This document shows positions 8,389 to 15,662 of a stretch of DNA of 64,000 bases, piece after piece. The translations under genes and the position numbers were made by a program. The stretch's first letter is position 1. Each line of letters begins with the position of its first letter. Where the stretch lies: assembly GCA_002399405.1 (NCBI GenBank), contig DHDP01000014.1, forward strand, positions 1 to 64,000. Direction: 5' to 3'. This DNA is from Treponema sp. UBA4873. GTDB lineage: Bacteria > Spirochaetota > Spirochaetia > Treponematales > Treponemataceae. The notes under the pieces were generated by a model that had not been told where the DNA came from, made no database searches, and saw only the letters and a list, made by a program, of their open reading frames with translations.

Positions 8389-8599
8389 TAAAACTGTTCG
8401 GCGTCATTTCGTTGAGCGAATACGTTGCGTGGAGATTGTATAAATCGATGATGCCTGTCGGCTTTATGCCGCTGTCGTCGTCCGAATCGTCTTCAGGGGA
8501 AGCAACCGCGCAGAGAGCAAGAATTTCGGCATCAGTTACGCCGTCGGGCAGGAACATCACAAGATTCTTTGTCGGATCAGTATACATTGTGCACATCAT
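8375..8599 (-). CDS. Small hypothetical protein (74 aa)
   Basis: A short minus-strand gene that overlaps the 3' end of rarA by 14 bp tail to tail. The start is well supported: GGAGG lies 5 nt before the ATG at 8599. The product is acidic (PEDDSDDDSG in the middle) with two Met/Cys-rich turns at the N-terminus (MMCTMYTD) and no membrane segment. No family is recognised. The ribosome-binding site is the main reason to believe it. Confidence 0.5.
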   Translation of the reverse strand: MMCTMYTDPTKNLVMFLPDGVTDAEILALCAVASPEDDSDDDSGIKPTGIIDLYNLHATYSLNEMTPNSFTIQL

Positions 8600-8660
8600 A
8601 GGCGCCTCCGGAATTCACCTCCGCGTAAATCGTCGCGGATCAATCAGAGATTATTTCATG

Positions 8661-8723
8661 ATACCGTATATCCCGCGTTTGTCAATCAACGGACAAGTCA
8701 AAGATACTTGCGGGTTACGGTAT
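8661..8723. promoter_or_regulatory. Interrupted inverted repeat upstream of adk
   Basis: ATACCGTA (8661-8668) and CCCGC (8672-8676) pair with GCGGG (8710-8714) and ACGGTAT (8717-8723). Inside, TTGTC and GACAA form a second short stem. It ends about 43 bp before the adk start and could be a structured leader or regulatory site. The 165-bp gap 8600-8765 otherwise holds only the adk ribosome-binding site (GGAG, 7 nt from ATG). Confidence 0.35.
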
Positions 8724-8765
8724 TTAAGAGTAAAATGGATTAATTTATTGATTATAGGAGCTCAT

Positions 8766-9398
8766 ATGAATTTCATTTTTCTGGGACCGCCGGGAGCAGG
8801 AAAGGGATCTCTTGCCGTAAAAGTCGCTGAAGACTACAAAATTCCGCACATTTCTACCGGAGACATTTTCCGCGCCGCAATCAAAAATCAGACCGAACTC
8901 GGAAAAAAAGTGAAAGGTATTATCGATGCGGGCGGGCTTGTAAGCGACGACATTACCTGTGCGCTTGTTAAAGAACGTCTTGAGCAGGACGACGTGAAGA
9001 ACGGATTCATACTCGACGGATTCCCGCGCACAATTCCCCAGGCGGAAGCGTTCACCGGCATCTGCAAAGACGTTACGGTCGTAAACTTTGTCATCAAAGA
9101 CGAAATTGTTATAAAACGGCTTTCGACGCGCCGCGTGTGCAGAAAATGCGGTGAAAACTACAACGTGCTTACAATGCCGCCGAAAAAGGAAGGCATCTGC
9201 GACAAGTGCGGAGGCGAACTGTATCAGAGGGACGACGACAAGCAGGAAGCGATTCTGCACCGCATGGACGTATACCGCGAACAGACGGAGCCGCTCATCG
9301 ACTTTTACCGCAAACGCGGCGAGCTCTCAGACATAGACGGCGCAACACAAACAGACGAACTGCTGAGGGATTTTAAGAAAAAGTTCCCGAACAAATAA
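8766..9398 (+). CDS. adk: Adenylate kinase, zinc-binding long form
   Basis: Catalyses ATP + AMP = 2 ADP in the cytoplasm. 210 residues. The P-loop GPPGAGKGS lies at 7-15, the AMP-binding segment HISTGDIFRAAI follows, then LDGFPRTIPQAEAF, and the LID domain carries four cysteines (C125, C128, C145, C148) as a structural zinc site. The ATG at 8766 has GGAG 7 nt upstream and the protein begins at the conserved MNFIFLGPPG, so the long upstream in-frame extension is not coding. It is monocistronic, with a strong terminator 20 bp after the stop. Confidence 0.97.
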   Translation: MNFIFLGPPGAGKGSLAVKVAEDYKIPHISTGDIFRAAIKNQTELGKKVKGIIDAGGLVSDDITCALVKERLEQDDVKNGFILDGFPRTIPQAEAFTGICKDVTVVNFVIKDEIVIKRLSTRRVCRKCGENYNVLTMPPKKEGICDKCGGELYQRDDDKQEAILHRMDVYREQTEPLIDFYRKRGELSDIDGATQTDELLRDFKKKFPNK

Positions 9399-9418
9399 AA
9401 CAGAACGAAAATTACCTG

Positions 9419-9447
9419 CGCGGTTCTTAACGGACCGCGTTTTTTTA
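9419..9447 (+). terminator. Rho-independent terminator of adk
   Basis: CGCGGTTC-TTAAC-GGACCGCG (one G-U pair) forms an 8-bp GC-rich stem with a 5-nt loop and is followed by seven T residues. Confidence 0.9.
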
Positions 9448-9467
9448 TTAAAAACCGATTATGATAA

Positions 9468-10997
9468 TTAAAAATGTGTTTCAGGAGGATTTTCCTTATC
9501 AGCGGCGTCGAGTTCCGACACTATTTTCCTGTACGTATGAGGTGTCTCGTTCCTGCTGTGCAGCGGATACCATACCTGTGCAAAGAAGGGGTTTACTTTT
9601 GCCATTTCCTGATAGTTCCAGCTTTCACGTTCGCACTGCGGACACCAGTGGCCGCCTTCAAGTACAAGCCGCGGACTAGCGGAGAACGTATGTCCGAACG
9701 CACAGCGGAATTTGAGCGGCGTCTTCATGTCGCCCGCCGCCATCGATCCGGAAACGCATTCGCCGCCGCGGAACGACGCGGCCTGTTTCAAATCAGTCAG
9801 AGACAACTGCGATTCCGGTTTCGATTCGTCGTATCCGTGGTCAATATGTACGACTTTATCCCATTCGGTAAAATGTTTCATCCTGCTGATTTTAGGAATC
9901 TTCTTCCACTCGTCTGCGGAAATAAAGAACGGATTAATGAAATCGCTGCGGTTGTTTTTAATAAAATTCATCGTACCGCGTTCGCCCATAGCAAGTTTGT
10001 AGAACCGGCGTTTCATAACGGCGCCGATTAATTTCTGTCCGCCGGGCAGTCTCGTGATAATCTTTGCGGCCTTTGCCGTTCCGCCGAGTTTTTCCATGTA
10101 GAACTTGTAAAAATACTCAAGCGAACCGCTTCTGAAATGGAGATAATTATTAAGCTTGTCGCTGTCCAGATAGTACGTGCCGTGAAAATTCCGCGTCGCG
10201 AACCAGTTTCCCTCAAGCGCGGCATCCAGGTCCGTAATACCTATACGGCCGAACATCTCCCTGAACATTTCATAGCAGCTGACGCGGCACGTTTCTCCGC
10301 CGCCGATGTTGTAGATGTGACACCAGAAACCATCGGGCAGCGGCCTGCAGATATTGCGGAGCAGCACGCCGGAATCACGGTCGGTTACGTACTCAAGCAC
10401 GTTGTCGAGACAGTTGTGGAACATGATGCTGTCTTCTATGTTCGCCATGTGCTTTGAAAGAATACCTGTCTGACGGAGCGACACCCAGTATTTCAGTCCC
10501 AATTCAATGACGGCACGTTCGGCCGCAATTTTCGACACTGCATAATAATCGTGCACGCTCGGTTTAAGAGGATCACCGACTCTTCCCCAGTGTATGGGAG
10601 GCATCCGGTCTCCGGTTTCTGCGACTGTGCCGATATATACGAGCTTTACTTTTTCAATTCCTCCCGTTTCCCTAATTGCCCTGATAATATTTATCGTGGA
10701 ACCGTAATTCACTTTCATGGCAAGTTCAGGACGATAGTCTGCGGCGGGAGAAACGAGTGCGCCGACATGCAGCACAATATCGCTGCCCTGAACGCATTTT
10801 TTAACGGCGTCATAATCGGTTAAGTCCCCCCAGTGGATTATTACGCGGGGATTTCCCTCGTACTGCTTCATAATCTGTTTATCGCGTTCCGTGGGCAGCA
10901 CAAGCGTCGTTACGACGTTTTCCGGGTCTTTGAGAATCTCCTGCATTCCCATCGTTCCCATGTTTCCGGAAGCACCGGTTAAAAATATCTTCGCCAT
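9468..10997 (-). CDS. NAD-dependent epimerase/dehydratase (SDR) with C-terminal zinc-ribbon domain
   Basis: 509 residues. The N-terminal part is an extended short-chain dehydrogenase: glycine motif TGASGNMG (7-14) for NAD(P) and the catalytic Y152-x3-K156 pair (DYYAVSKIAAE). The substrate-binding half runs to about 330. The last about 110 residues carry C432, H436, C452 and C455 (CAFGH then CPQC), a zinc-ribbon arrangement unusual for this enzyme class. I prefer the ATG at 10997 after AGGGTG over the GTG two codons upstream. It diverges from a TetR-type regulator, which probably controls it. The substrate is unknown; sugar-nucleotide or steroid-like substrates are typical of the superfamily. 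Confidence 0.8.
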   Translation of the reverse strand: MAKIFLTGASGNMGTMGMQEILKDPENVVTTLVLPTERDKQIMKQYEGNPRVIIHWGDLTDYDAVKKCVQGSDIVLHVGALVSPAADYRPELAMKVNYGSTINIIRAIRETGGIEKVKLVYIGTVAETGDRMPPIHWGRVGDPLKPSVHDYYAVSKIAAERAVIELGLKYWVSLRQTGILSKHMANIEDSIMFHNCLDNVLEYVTDRDSGVLLRNICRPLPDGFWCHIYNIGGGETCRVSCYEMFREMFGRIGITDLDAALEGNWFATRNFHGTYYLDSDKLNNYLHFRSGSLEYFYKFYMEKLGGTAKAAKIITRLPGGQKLIGAVMKRRFYKLAMGERGTMNFIKNNRSDFINPFFISADEWKKIPKISRMKHFTEWDKVVHIDHGYDESKPESQLSLTDLKQAASFRGGECVSGSMAAGDMKTPLKFRCAFGHTFSASPRLVLEGGHWCPQCERESWNYQEMAKVNPFFAQVWYPLHSRNETPHTYRKIVSELDAADKENPPETHF

Positions 10998-11141
10998 ACT
11001 CACTCACCCTTCATGTCGATGACCTGTTTCTTTCTGTCGATGACATCCATACAAAGCTGAACCGAGTCACCGATAAAACCTCTATAAATGATTTGAACTT
11101 AATTAATTTTCTATAGTATATTTATGGAGGCGGAAAAATTG

Positions 11142-11219
11142 ATGTGCAAAATAAAACCGCCCGGCCCGTTCCTGTACAATTTTATCCCGGAATGTACAGA
11201 ATCTGACATCAGACGGTAA
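11142..11219 (+). CDS. Possible 25-residue leader ORF upstream of the TetR gene
   Basis: ATG (or the in-frame TTG at 11139) lies 8-11 nt after GGAGG and opens 25 codons (starting MCKIKPPGPF, ending SDIRR) closed by TAA at 11217-11219, 31 bp before the TetR start. It spans the CTGTACA inverted repeat. It may be a real upstream ORF or chance. Confidence 0.3.
   Translation: MCKIKPPGPFLYNFIPECTESDIRR
11172..11199. promoter_or_regulatory. Candidate TetR operator: CTGTACA inverted repeat
   Basis: CTGTACA (11172-11178) and TGTACAG (11193-11199) form a perfect 7-bp inverted repeat with a 14-bp spacer, centred in the gap between the divergent SDR and TetR genes (10998-11250). Position suits autoregulation and control of the SDR gene. 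Upstream, TATAGT and TATATT at 11112-11122 are candidate -10 boxes for the plus-strand gene. Confidence 0.45.
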
Positions 11220-11250
11220 CTTTGACGGCGGACTGGAATTGTTATTTTAT

Positions 11251-11829
11251 ATGGAAGAACAGAAATTGGACAGCAGGAAACAATATTCCCGTATGATAAT
11301 ACAAAAATCGCTCATAGACATGATGCAGACGATGCCGATCAATACGATTTCCGTTACGGCATTATGCAGAAAGGCGGGAATCAACAGGGGAACGTTCTAT
11401 CTGCAGTATGCCGATCCGTATGACGTGTTCAGGCAGCTGGAAGAGGATTTCTTTCATGAAATAGAATACGTGCTTGAAGGTACCTGTGTAACTGATGCCG
11501 ACCACGGTTTTCTTGTTACGCTGCTCGTATTTCTCGTTCAGAACAAAGAAACGTGTAAAGTCATTCTCAATACGGACGAAGGATATACCTTTCTCCAGAG
11601 GATTATGAAACTCGCCCACGATAAAAGCATAGAGGCGTATAAAATCACTGCGCCGAAAACGACTCAGGAAAAGGTTGAAAACACGTTCACCTTCATCGCG
11701 GACGGCATAATCGGCGTTATTCAGCGGTGGGTCGAGAACGGCATGAAGCAAAGCCCCGAAGAACTTGCTGATTTCCTGACAAAGCTCAATGTTCAGTGCA
11801 TACGCCAATTGCAGTCTGAAACGGCCTGA
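11251..11829 (+). CDS. TetR/AcrR-family transcriptional regulator
   Basis: 192 residues from the ATG at 11251; a TTG four codons upstream is an alternative. The N-terminal HTH is clear: KSLIDMMQTMPINTISVTAL, CRKAGINRGTFYLQYADPYD (residues about 18-56). The C-terminal ligand and dimerisation domain resembles the TetR_C type that follows such short N-termini, with VIGVIQRWVENGMKQSPEEL near the end. It diverges from the SDR gene with a palindromic candidate operator between. It abuts the 3' end of ilvB tail to tail with no gap. The ligand is unknown. Confidence 0.87.
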   Translation: MEEQKLDSRKQYSRMIIQKSLIDMMQTMPINTISVTALCRKAGINRGTFYLQYADPYDVFRQLEEDFFHEIEYVLEGTCVTDADHGFLVTLLVFLVQNKETCKVILNTDEGYTFLQRIMKLAHDKSIEAYKITAPKTTQEKVENTFTFIADGIIGVIQRWVENGMKQSPEELADFLTKLNVQCIRQLQSETA

Positions 11830-13572
11830 TTATTTTATTGCATCCACGTTCGCCTTCCCGCCCGGAACAAAAGGCAGAACATCCTCTTCATTGTCGATTT
11901 TTACGCGCACAAAAAAGGGCTTACGCTTACGGTCCGGCGCGAACGCTTTTTCATACCACGCGTCGTCGTCCGCTGCGTCTGCAGCTTCTATGCCGAACCC
12001 GCGCGCGATTGCAACAAGATCCGGCCGTGCGGCGAACGTACTTGCGCTGTAATTTTTATTAAATAAATATTTCTGCTGCTGGTATACCATGCCGAGCGTG
12101 CCGTTCTCAAAAACGATGACCGTTACGGCAAGATTCTGCTCCGCGAGCGTCGCCAGTTCCTGTATGTTCATAAGGATCGAACCGTCGCCGGAAAAGCACA
12201 CTATCTGCCTGTCGGGATTCGCCAGCGCCGCGCCGACAGCAGCCGGAAGTCCGAATCCCATGGTGCCGAGCGAACCGGAAGTAAGAAACGTGCGCGGCTT
12301 TTCTACCGGATAATACTGCGCGGCCCACATCTGATGCTGACCGACGTCCGTCGTCACAATCAGACTGCCGCCGGGAAGTCCTGCTTTACCGGCAAGTTCC
12401 GGCACGGACGCTATGAATGCACGCGGATTACTGTTTCCGGCATTTTTCGGACGGCCGCTCTCGAGCGAGGAGTTATCTTTTTTTATGTTCATGATTTTTT
12501 CAAGCCACACGGCGCGGGCTTCGGCATTCTGCCACGCGGATGCGAATTTTTCCTGTTTCTCCGCGGCAAGCTGCACGAGGATGGGAAAGACTGACTCGAC
12601 GTCCGCAACGACGGAGATATCCGCGTTCACAATTTTATTAACTTCCGCCGCGTCGACGTCTATATGCACTATTTTTGCATTCGGGCAGAATTTCGAAACG
12701 GCACCCGTCGCGCGGTCGTCGAAACGGACGCCTGCGGCGATAACAAGGTCGGCTTCATGCATTGCAACATTCGCCGCATACGAACCGTGCATGCCGACCA
12801 TACCGGCGGACATGCCTGAGGACTCCGGAATACAGCCGAGTCCCATAAGGCTTGTTACGACAGGCAGCCGGTAGCTCTTCAGAAATTTCTTAAGCTCTTC
12901 CGATGCGGCCGCCGTGTTGCACCCGCCGCCGCAGTACAGCACGGGTTTCCTCGAAACGACAAGCGCTTCCGTAATTTTTTCCATGCGGGCGGCATATTCC
13001 GATGCCGGCGTATGGAAACGTATGTCGTGTATTCTCACGGCGTTTACGTCGGGCCATTCGTCAAATTCACAGGAAGCGCACTGAACGTCGCGCGGCACAT
13101 CAATCAGCACCGGGCCGGGACGGCCGTTTACGGCAATCGCAAACGCTTCGGGTATTGCATGCAGAAGTTCTTCCGGAGACTTTACCATCACACTGTGTTT
13201 CGTAATAGGAAACGACAATCCGAACGTGTCGGCTTCCTGAAACGCATCGGTGCCGATAAGCGACGTGTTCACCTGTCCGGTAATTGCGATAATCGGAACG
13301 GAATCGCTTCGTGCATCGGCAACAGCGGTAAGCAGATTCATCGCCCCCGGACCGCTTGTCGCGAGGCATACCGCGGGTTTTCCGGTACTGCGCGCCATTC
13401 CCTGCGCGATAAAGCCGCCGGCCTGTTCCTGTCTGACAAGTATGTGTCTGATTGAACTTCTGTTCAGTTCGTCGTACAACGGAAGAATCGAACCTCCCGG
13501 AATTCCCGCGACTGTCGTTATTCCTTCCATCTCAAGCAGCTTCACGATGATTTCTGCACCGGTTTTTCTCAT
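11830..13572 (-). CDS. ilvB: Acetolactate synthase large (catalytic) subunit
   Basis: Thiamine-diphosphate enzyme that condenses two pyruvates (or pyruvate and 2-oxobutyrate) in valine, leucine and isoleucine synthesis. 580 residues. Visible: the ThDP-activating glutamate E49 in LVRQEQAGG, the FAD/central domain (LVIAAGVRFDDRATG), and the ThDP motif GDGSILMNIQELATLAEQNL with the partner Asn in the C-terminal domain. The start at 13572 has GGGAG 5 nt upstream; the in-frame ATG at 13605 lies inside the attenuator terminator and is not used. No small regulatory subunit gene (ilvN/ilvH) is adjacent; the neighbour downstream is convergent. Expression is controlled by the Val-rich leader upstream, which argues for a biosynthetic rather than a catabolic role. 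Confidence 0.95.
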   Translation of the reverse strand: MRKTGAEIIVKLLEMEGITTVAGIPGGSILPLYDELNRSSIRHILVRQEQAGGFIAQGMARSTGKPAVCLATSGPGAMNLLTAVADARSDSVPIIAITGQVNTSLIGTDAFQEADTFGLSFPITKHSVMVKSPEELLHAIPEAFAIAVNGRPGPVLIDVPRDVQCASCEFDEWPDVNAVRIHDIRFHTPASEYAARMEKITEALVVSRKPVLYCGGGCNTAAASEELKKFLKSYRLPVVTSLMGLGCIPESSGMSAGMVGMHGSYAANVAMHEADLVIAAGVRFDDRATGAVSKFCPNAKIVHIDVDAAEVNKIVNADISVVADVESVFPILVQLAAEKQEKFASAWQNAEARAVWLEKIMNIKKDNSSLESGRPKNAGNSNPRAFIASVPELAGKAGLPGGSLIVTTDVGQHQMWAAQYYPVEKPRTFLTSGSLGTMGFGLPAAVGAALANPDRQIVCFSGDGSILMNIQELATLAEQNLAVTVIVFENGTLGMVYQQQKYLFNKNYSASTFAARPDLVAIARGFGIEAADAADDDAWYEKAFAPDRKRKPFFVRVKIDNEEDVLPFVPGGKANVDAIK

Positions 13573-13604
13573 ACGCACTCCCTGTTGAATTAACCGCCCG
13601 GGCA

Positions 13605-13636
13605 TAAAAAAAGCTCCCCGTCTGCCGGAGAGCTTT
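13605..13636 (-). terminator. Attenuator terminator of ilvB
   Basis: Read on the minus strand, AAAGCTCTCCG-GCAGA-CGGGGAGCTTT forms an 11-bp stem (one wobble pair) followed by a T-run. The competing pairing is CTGCCGGAG in the leader (13691-13699) with CTCCGGCAG (13622-13630), which uses the left arm of the terminator. Confidence 0.85.
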
Positions 13637-13664
13637 CTTTTACGCCAAGTGGCCTTATGTAATT

Positions 13665-13766
13665 CTACATACGCACAGTCAGCATCTTCGCTCCGGCAGT
13701 CTTATAAACTACTACTGCTACTACAACGAGGACGACTAGTACTACTACTGTAGAAATGAATGTCAT
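13665..13766 (-). CDS. Val-rich leader peptide of the ilvB attenuator
   Basis: A 33-codon ORF too short for routine gene calling. The peptide begins MTFIST, continues VVVLVVLVVVAVVV and ends MLTVRM. Twelve of 33 codons are Val, three Leu and one Ile, concentrated in codons 7-20. Its stop at 13665 lies 29 bp before the terminator hairpin, and the antiterminator arm (13691-13699) overlaps the codons just after the valine run. Ribosome stalling at Val/Leu codons when charged tRNA is scarce would free that arm to block the terminator. This is the logic of the enteric ilvB leader, though the peptide is unrelated in detail. Confidence 0.88.
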   Translation of the reverse strand: MTFISTVVVLVVLVVVAVVVYKTAGAKMLTVRM

Positions 13767-13771
13767 GCAGG

Positions 13772-13801
13772 AATATTCTCATATTGCCGTAATTTTGTCA
13801 A
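13772..13801 (-). promoter_or_regulatory. Candidate promoter of the ilvB leader
   Basis: TTGACA (13801-13796, perfect -35) is followed after 18 bp by AATATT (13777-13772, 4 of 6). Transcription would begin almost at the leader ATG at 13766, whose upstream region has no good Shine-Dalgarno sequence. The MITE-like element ends only 10 bp upstream of the -35 box. Confidence 0.5.
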
Positions 13802-13811
13802 CAAGAAAAAC

Positions 13812-14157
13812 GTACGGTAAATATACACAGAGTATTACGGTTCTCATAAACATCTTGTTGAGTCGCCTTGTACCGAAAACTGTCCGCTTACACAGGAAAT
13901 AATTCCGCGGACTCCGGCTCGCCAGAATAGGCGAGAGTCGCTCGCGGAATTATTTCCTGCTCCGCGGACGGTTTTTGGTATACGCTGAAACGAATAAAAC
14001 TTTCCCAGAAACGGCCAGATCTGAAATATTTATCGACGTTTATGGGGCGTGAAAGTAAGGGGACTTTTATTTTTCGCGTAAGCGGACTGCTTTTCTGTAT
14101 GAGGTAACTAAGCAAACTATTTTCGAAAACAGGGTACTTTGTGTATATTTACCGTAC
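13812..14157. mobile_element. MITE-like element with 23-bp terminal inverted repeats
   Basis: The ends 13812-13834 and 14135-14157 are inverted copies matching at 22 of 23 positions (GTACGGTAAATATACACA at the left tip). Both tips contain TA (13813-13814, 14154-14155), consistent with the TA target duplication of IS630/mariner-type transposons. Inside is a nested palindrome. A 16-bp arm (13871-13886 with 13965-13980, 14 of 16) encloses a perfect 17-bp arm (13893-13909 with 13943-13959), and that encloses CTCGCC/GGCGAG (13918-13923 with 13930-13935). A further pair, GTCCGCTTAC (13882-13891) and GTAAGCGGAC (14078-14087), links the halves. There is no transposase; the 75-codon ORF inside is not convincing. 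It separates the ilvB promoter from rqcH. Confidence 0.75.
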
Positions 14158-14192
14158 ATTTTGTTCCCATAGTAAATTACTTCGATTCTGGA

Positions 14193-14207
14193 TATAATCT
14201 ACTATCT
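14193..14207 (+). promoter_or_regulatory. -10 box of rqcH
   Basis: A perfect TATAAT (14193-14198) ends 9 nt before the ATG at 14208 and no ribosome-binding site is present, so the transcript should be leaderless or nearly so. It lies outside the MITE-like element. Confidence 0.5.
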
Positions 14208-15662
14208 ATGTCTCTCAACTGTAACGAAATCAACGTAATTCTCGACGAGCTGTCTCTCGAAGGTGCTTTTATACAGGATATTATTCAGCCGGGATACGAC
14301 ACGCTCGCTTTGTTTACGTACAAAAACGCGGCTCCGACAACAATTCTTATCTGCACCGCACACGACGCATGCCGAATAAACAGCACGCGCAGAAAAATCA
14401 CGCGCAACGACAAACCGCTTCGTTTTATGGAATTCCTGAAATCACGGATACGCGGCGCGCGGATCGACTCCTGCGTGCAGATAGGGTTGGAACGCGTTAT
14501 AGCGCTGAAACTGTCGCACGGAGACGAACGGTTCATACTGTATATCCGGCTCTGGAGCAGTGCGGCAAATATTCTGCTCTGCACGGAAGACAATACGATT
14601 CTCGATTCCATGTACCGCAGACCGGCCAAAAATGAAACGACGGGCAGTGCTTTTATACCGCCCGTTCCTGATGATTCAAAATCCGGGAAAGAATGGCCTG
14701 TGCGTACCTTTGAAGAGATACAGGAGCAGTACAACGTTCAGCATCCGGAAGCCGCCCCGCTCTCTTTTAACGAGAAGGTCGACATCTGGTACGGCGAGCA
14801 TGCGCGTACGCTTTCACGCGAGTCGCTGCTTGAACAGGCGGAAAAATGGTATAACGTAACGAAAAGCAGACGGACGGCCGCGCTTGAAAATCTCAAGGCA
14901 AAGCAGTCTGTATTCCTGAATGCAGGGCAATACAAACATCAGGGGGACCTCATTCTTTCATACGGATATCTGCTCGACGGAAAATCAGATCATCTTGAAT
15001 GCACCGACTACAACACCGGGAATACGGTGAGCATACGCATAGATCCCGGAAAGAATGCACAGGAAAATGCGGCTGAATACTATACGAACTATCATAAAGC
15101 ACAGTCTGGGTCCGAACAGCTCGCGCATGACATTGAGCTTGCAGAAAAGCAGATTGCCGCGCTCGATAAAATGTATGCCGATATACAGCATGAACAGAAT
15201 CCCGTACGCATAGAACAGCTGCTGCGTCATGATTCCACACCGCAGCAGCAGAAAAAGAAAACGCATCCCGGACTCAGCTATACGGTAAACGGGTGGTACC
15301 TGCTTGTCGGCCGCGATGCAAACGAGAACGACGATCTGCTGCGCCATTACGTACGCGGTCCCGATATGTGGATTCACGTGCGCGATTTTCCGGGCGGGTA
15401 CGTATTCATAAAAAACAGACCGGGAAAAACAGTTCCGCTCGACATACTGCTTGACGCAGCAAATCTTGCCATATATTATTCTAAAGCACGCAAATCCGGA
15501 AAGGCCGACCTGTATTACACGCAGGTGAAACATCTGCGCCGTGCGAAGAACGGACCGAAAGGGCTTGTCCTTCCGACGCAGGAGAAAAATCTGTGTGTCG
15601 AACTTGACCAGACGCGTCTTAATCTTCTGGATTCAATCAGACAGGAAGAAGAATTTAAATGA
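14208..15662 (+). CDS. rqcH: NFACT-family protein (RqcH-like)
   Basis: 484 residues, starting at MSLNCNEINVILDELSLEGA as in NFACT-N domains. Order: NFACT-N (about 1-150), helix-hairpin-helix and coiled-coil middle (about 200-340, e.g. ELAEKQIAALDKMY), and NFACT-R (about 360-484) with the hallmark DMWIHVRDFPGGYVFIK. In other bacteria RqcH binds stalled 50S-nascent-chain complexes and adds alanine tails that mark the peptide for degradation; the older name is fibronectin-binding protein. The middle is shorter than in Firmicutes RqcH (about 570 residues). I reject the in-frame start at 14139, which lies partly in the MITE end. The stop overlaps the next gene by 4 bp (ATGA). Confidence 0.85.
   Translation: MSLNCNEINVILDELSLEGAFIQDIIQPGYDTLALFTYKNAAPTTILICTAHDACRINSTRRKITRNDKPLRFMEFLKSRIRGARIDSCVQIGLERVIALKLSHGDERFILYIRLWSSAANILLCTEDNTILDSMYRRPAKNETTGSAFIPPVPDDSKSGKEWPVRTFEEIQEQYNVQHPEAAPLSFNEKVDIWYGEHARTLSRESLLEQAEKWYNVTKSRRTAALENLKAKQSVFLNAGQYKHQGDLILSYGYLLDGKSDHLECTDYNTGNTVSIRIDPGKNAQENAAEYYTNYHKAQSGSEQLAHDIELAEKQIAALDKMYADIQHEQNPVRIEQLLRHDSTPQQQKKKTHPGLSYTVNGWYLLVGRDANENDDLLRHYVRGPDMWIHVRDFPGGYVFIKNRPGKTVPLDILLDAANLAIYYSKARKSGKADLYYTQVKHLRRAKNGPKGLVLPTQEKNLCVELDQTRLNLLDSIRQEEEFK

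Noticed and set aside
13573..13605. Upstream ATG start for ilvB at 13605
   Set aside because: It lies within the attenuator terminator's T-run and has no ribosome-binding site, whereas the ATG at 13572 has GGGAG and the conserved N-terminus.
13888..14115. 75-codon minus-strand ORF inside the MITE-like element
   Set aside because: It crosses the nested palindromes, has no ribosome-binding site and no transposase features.
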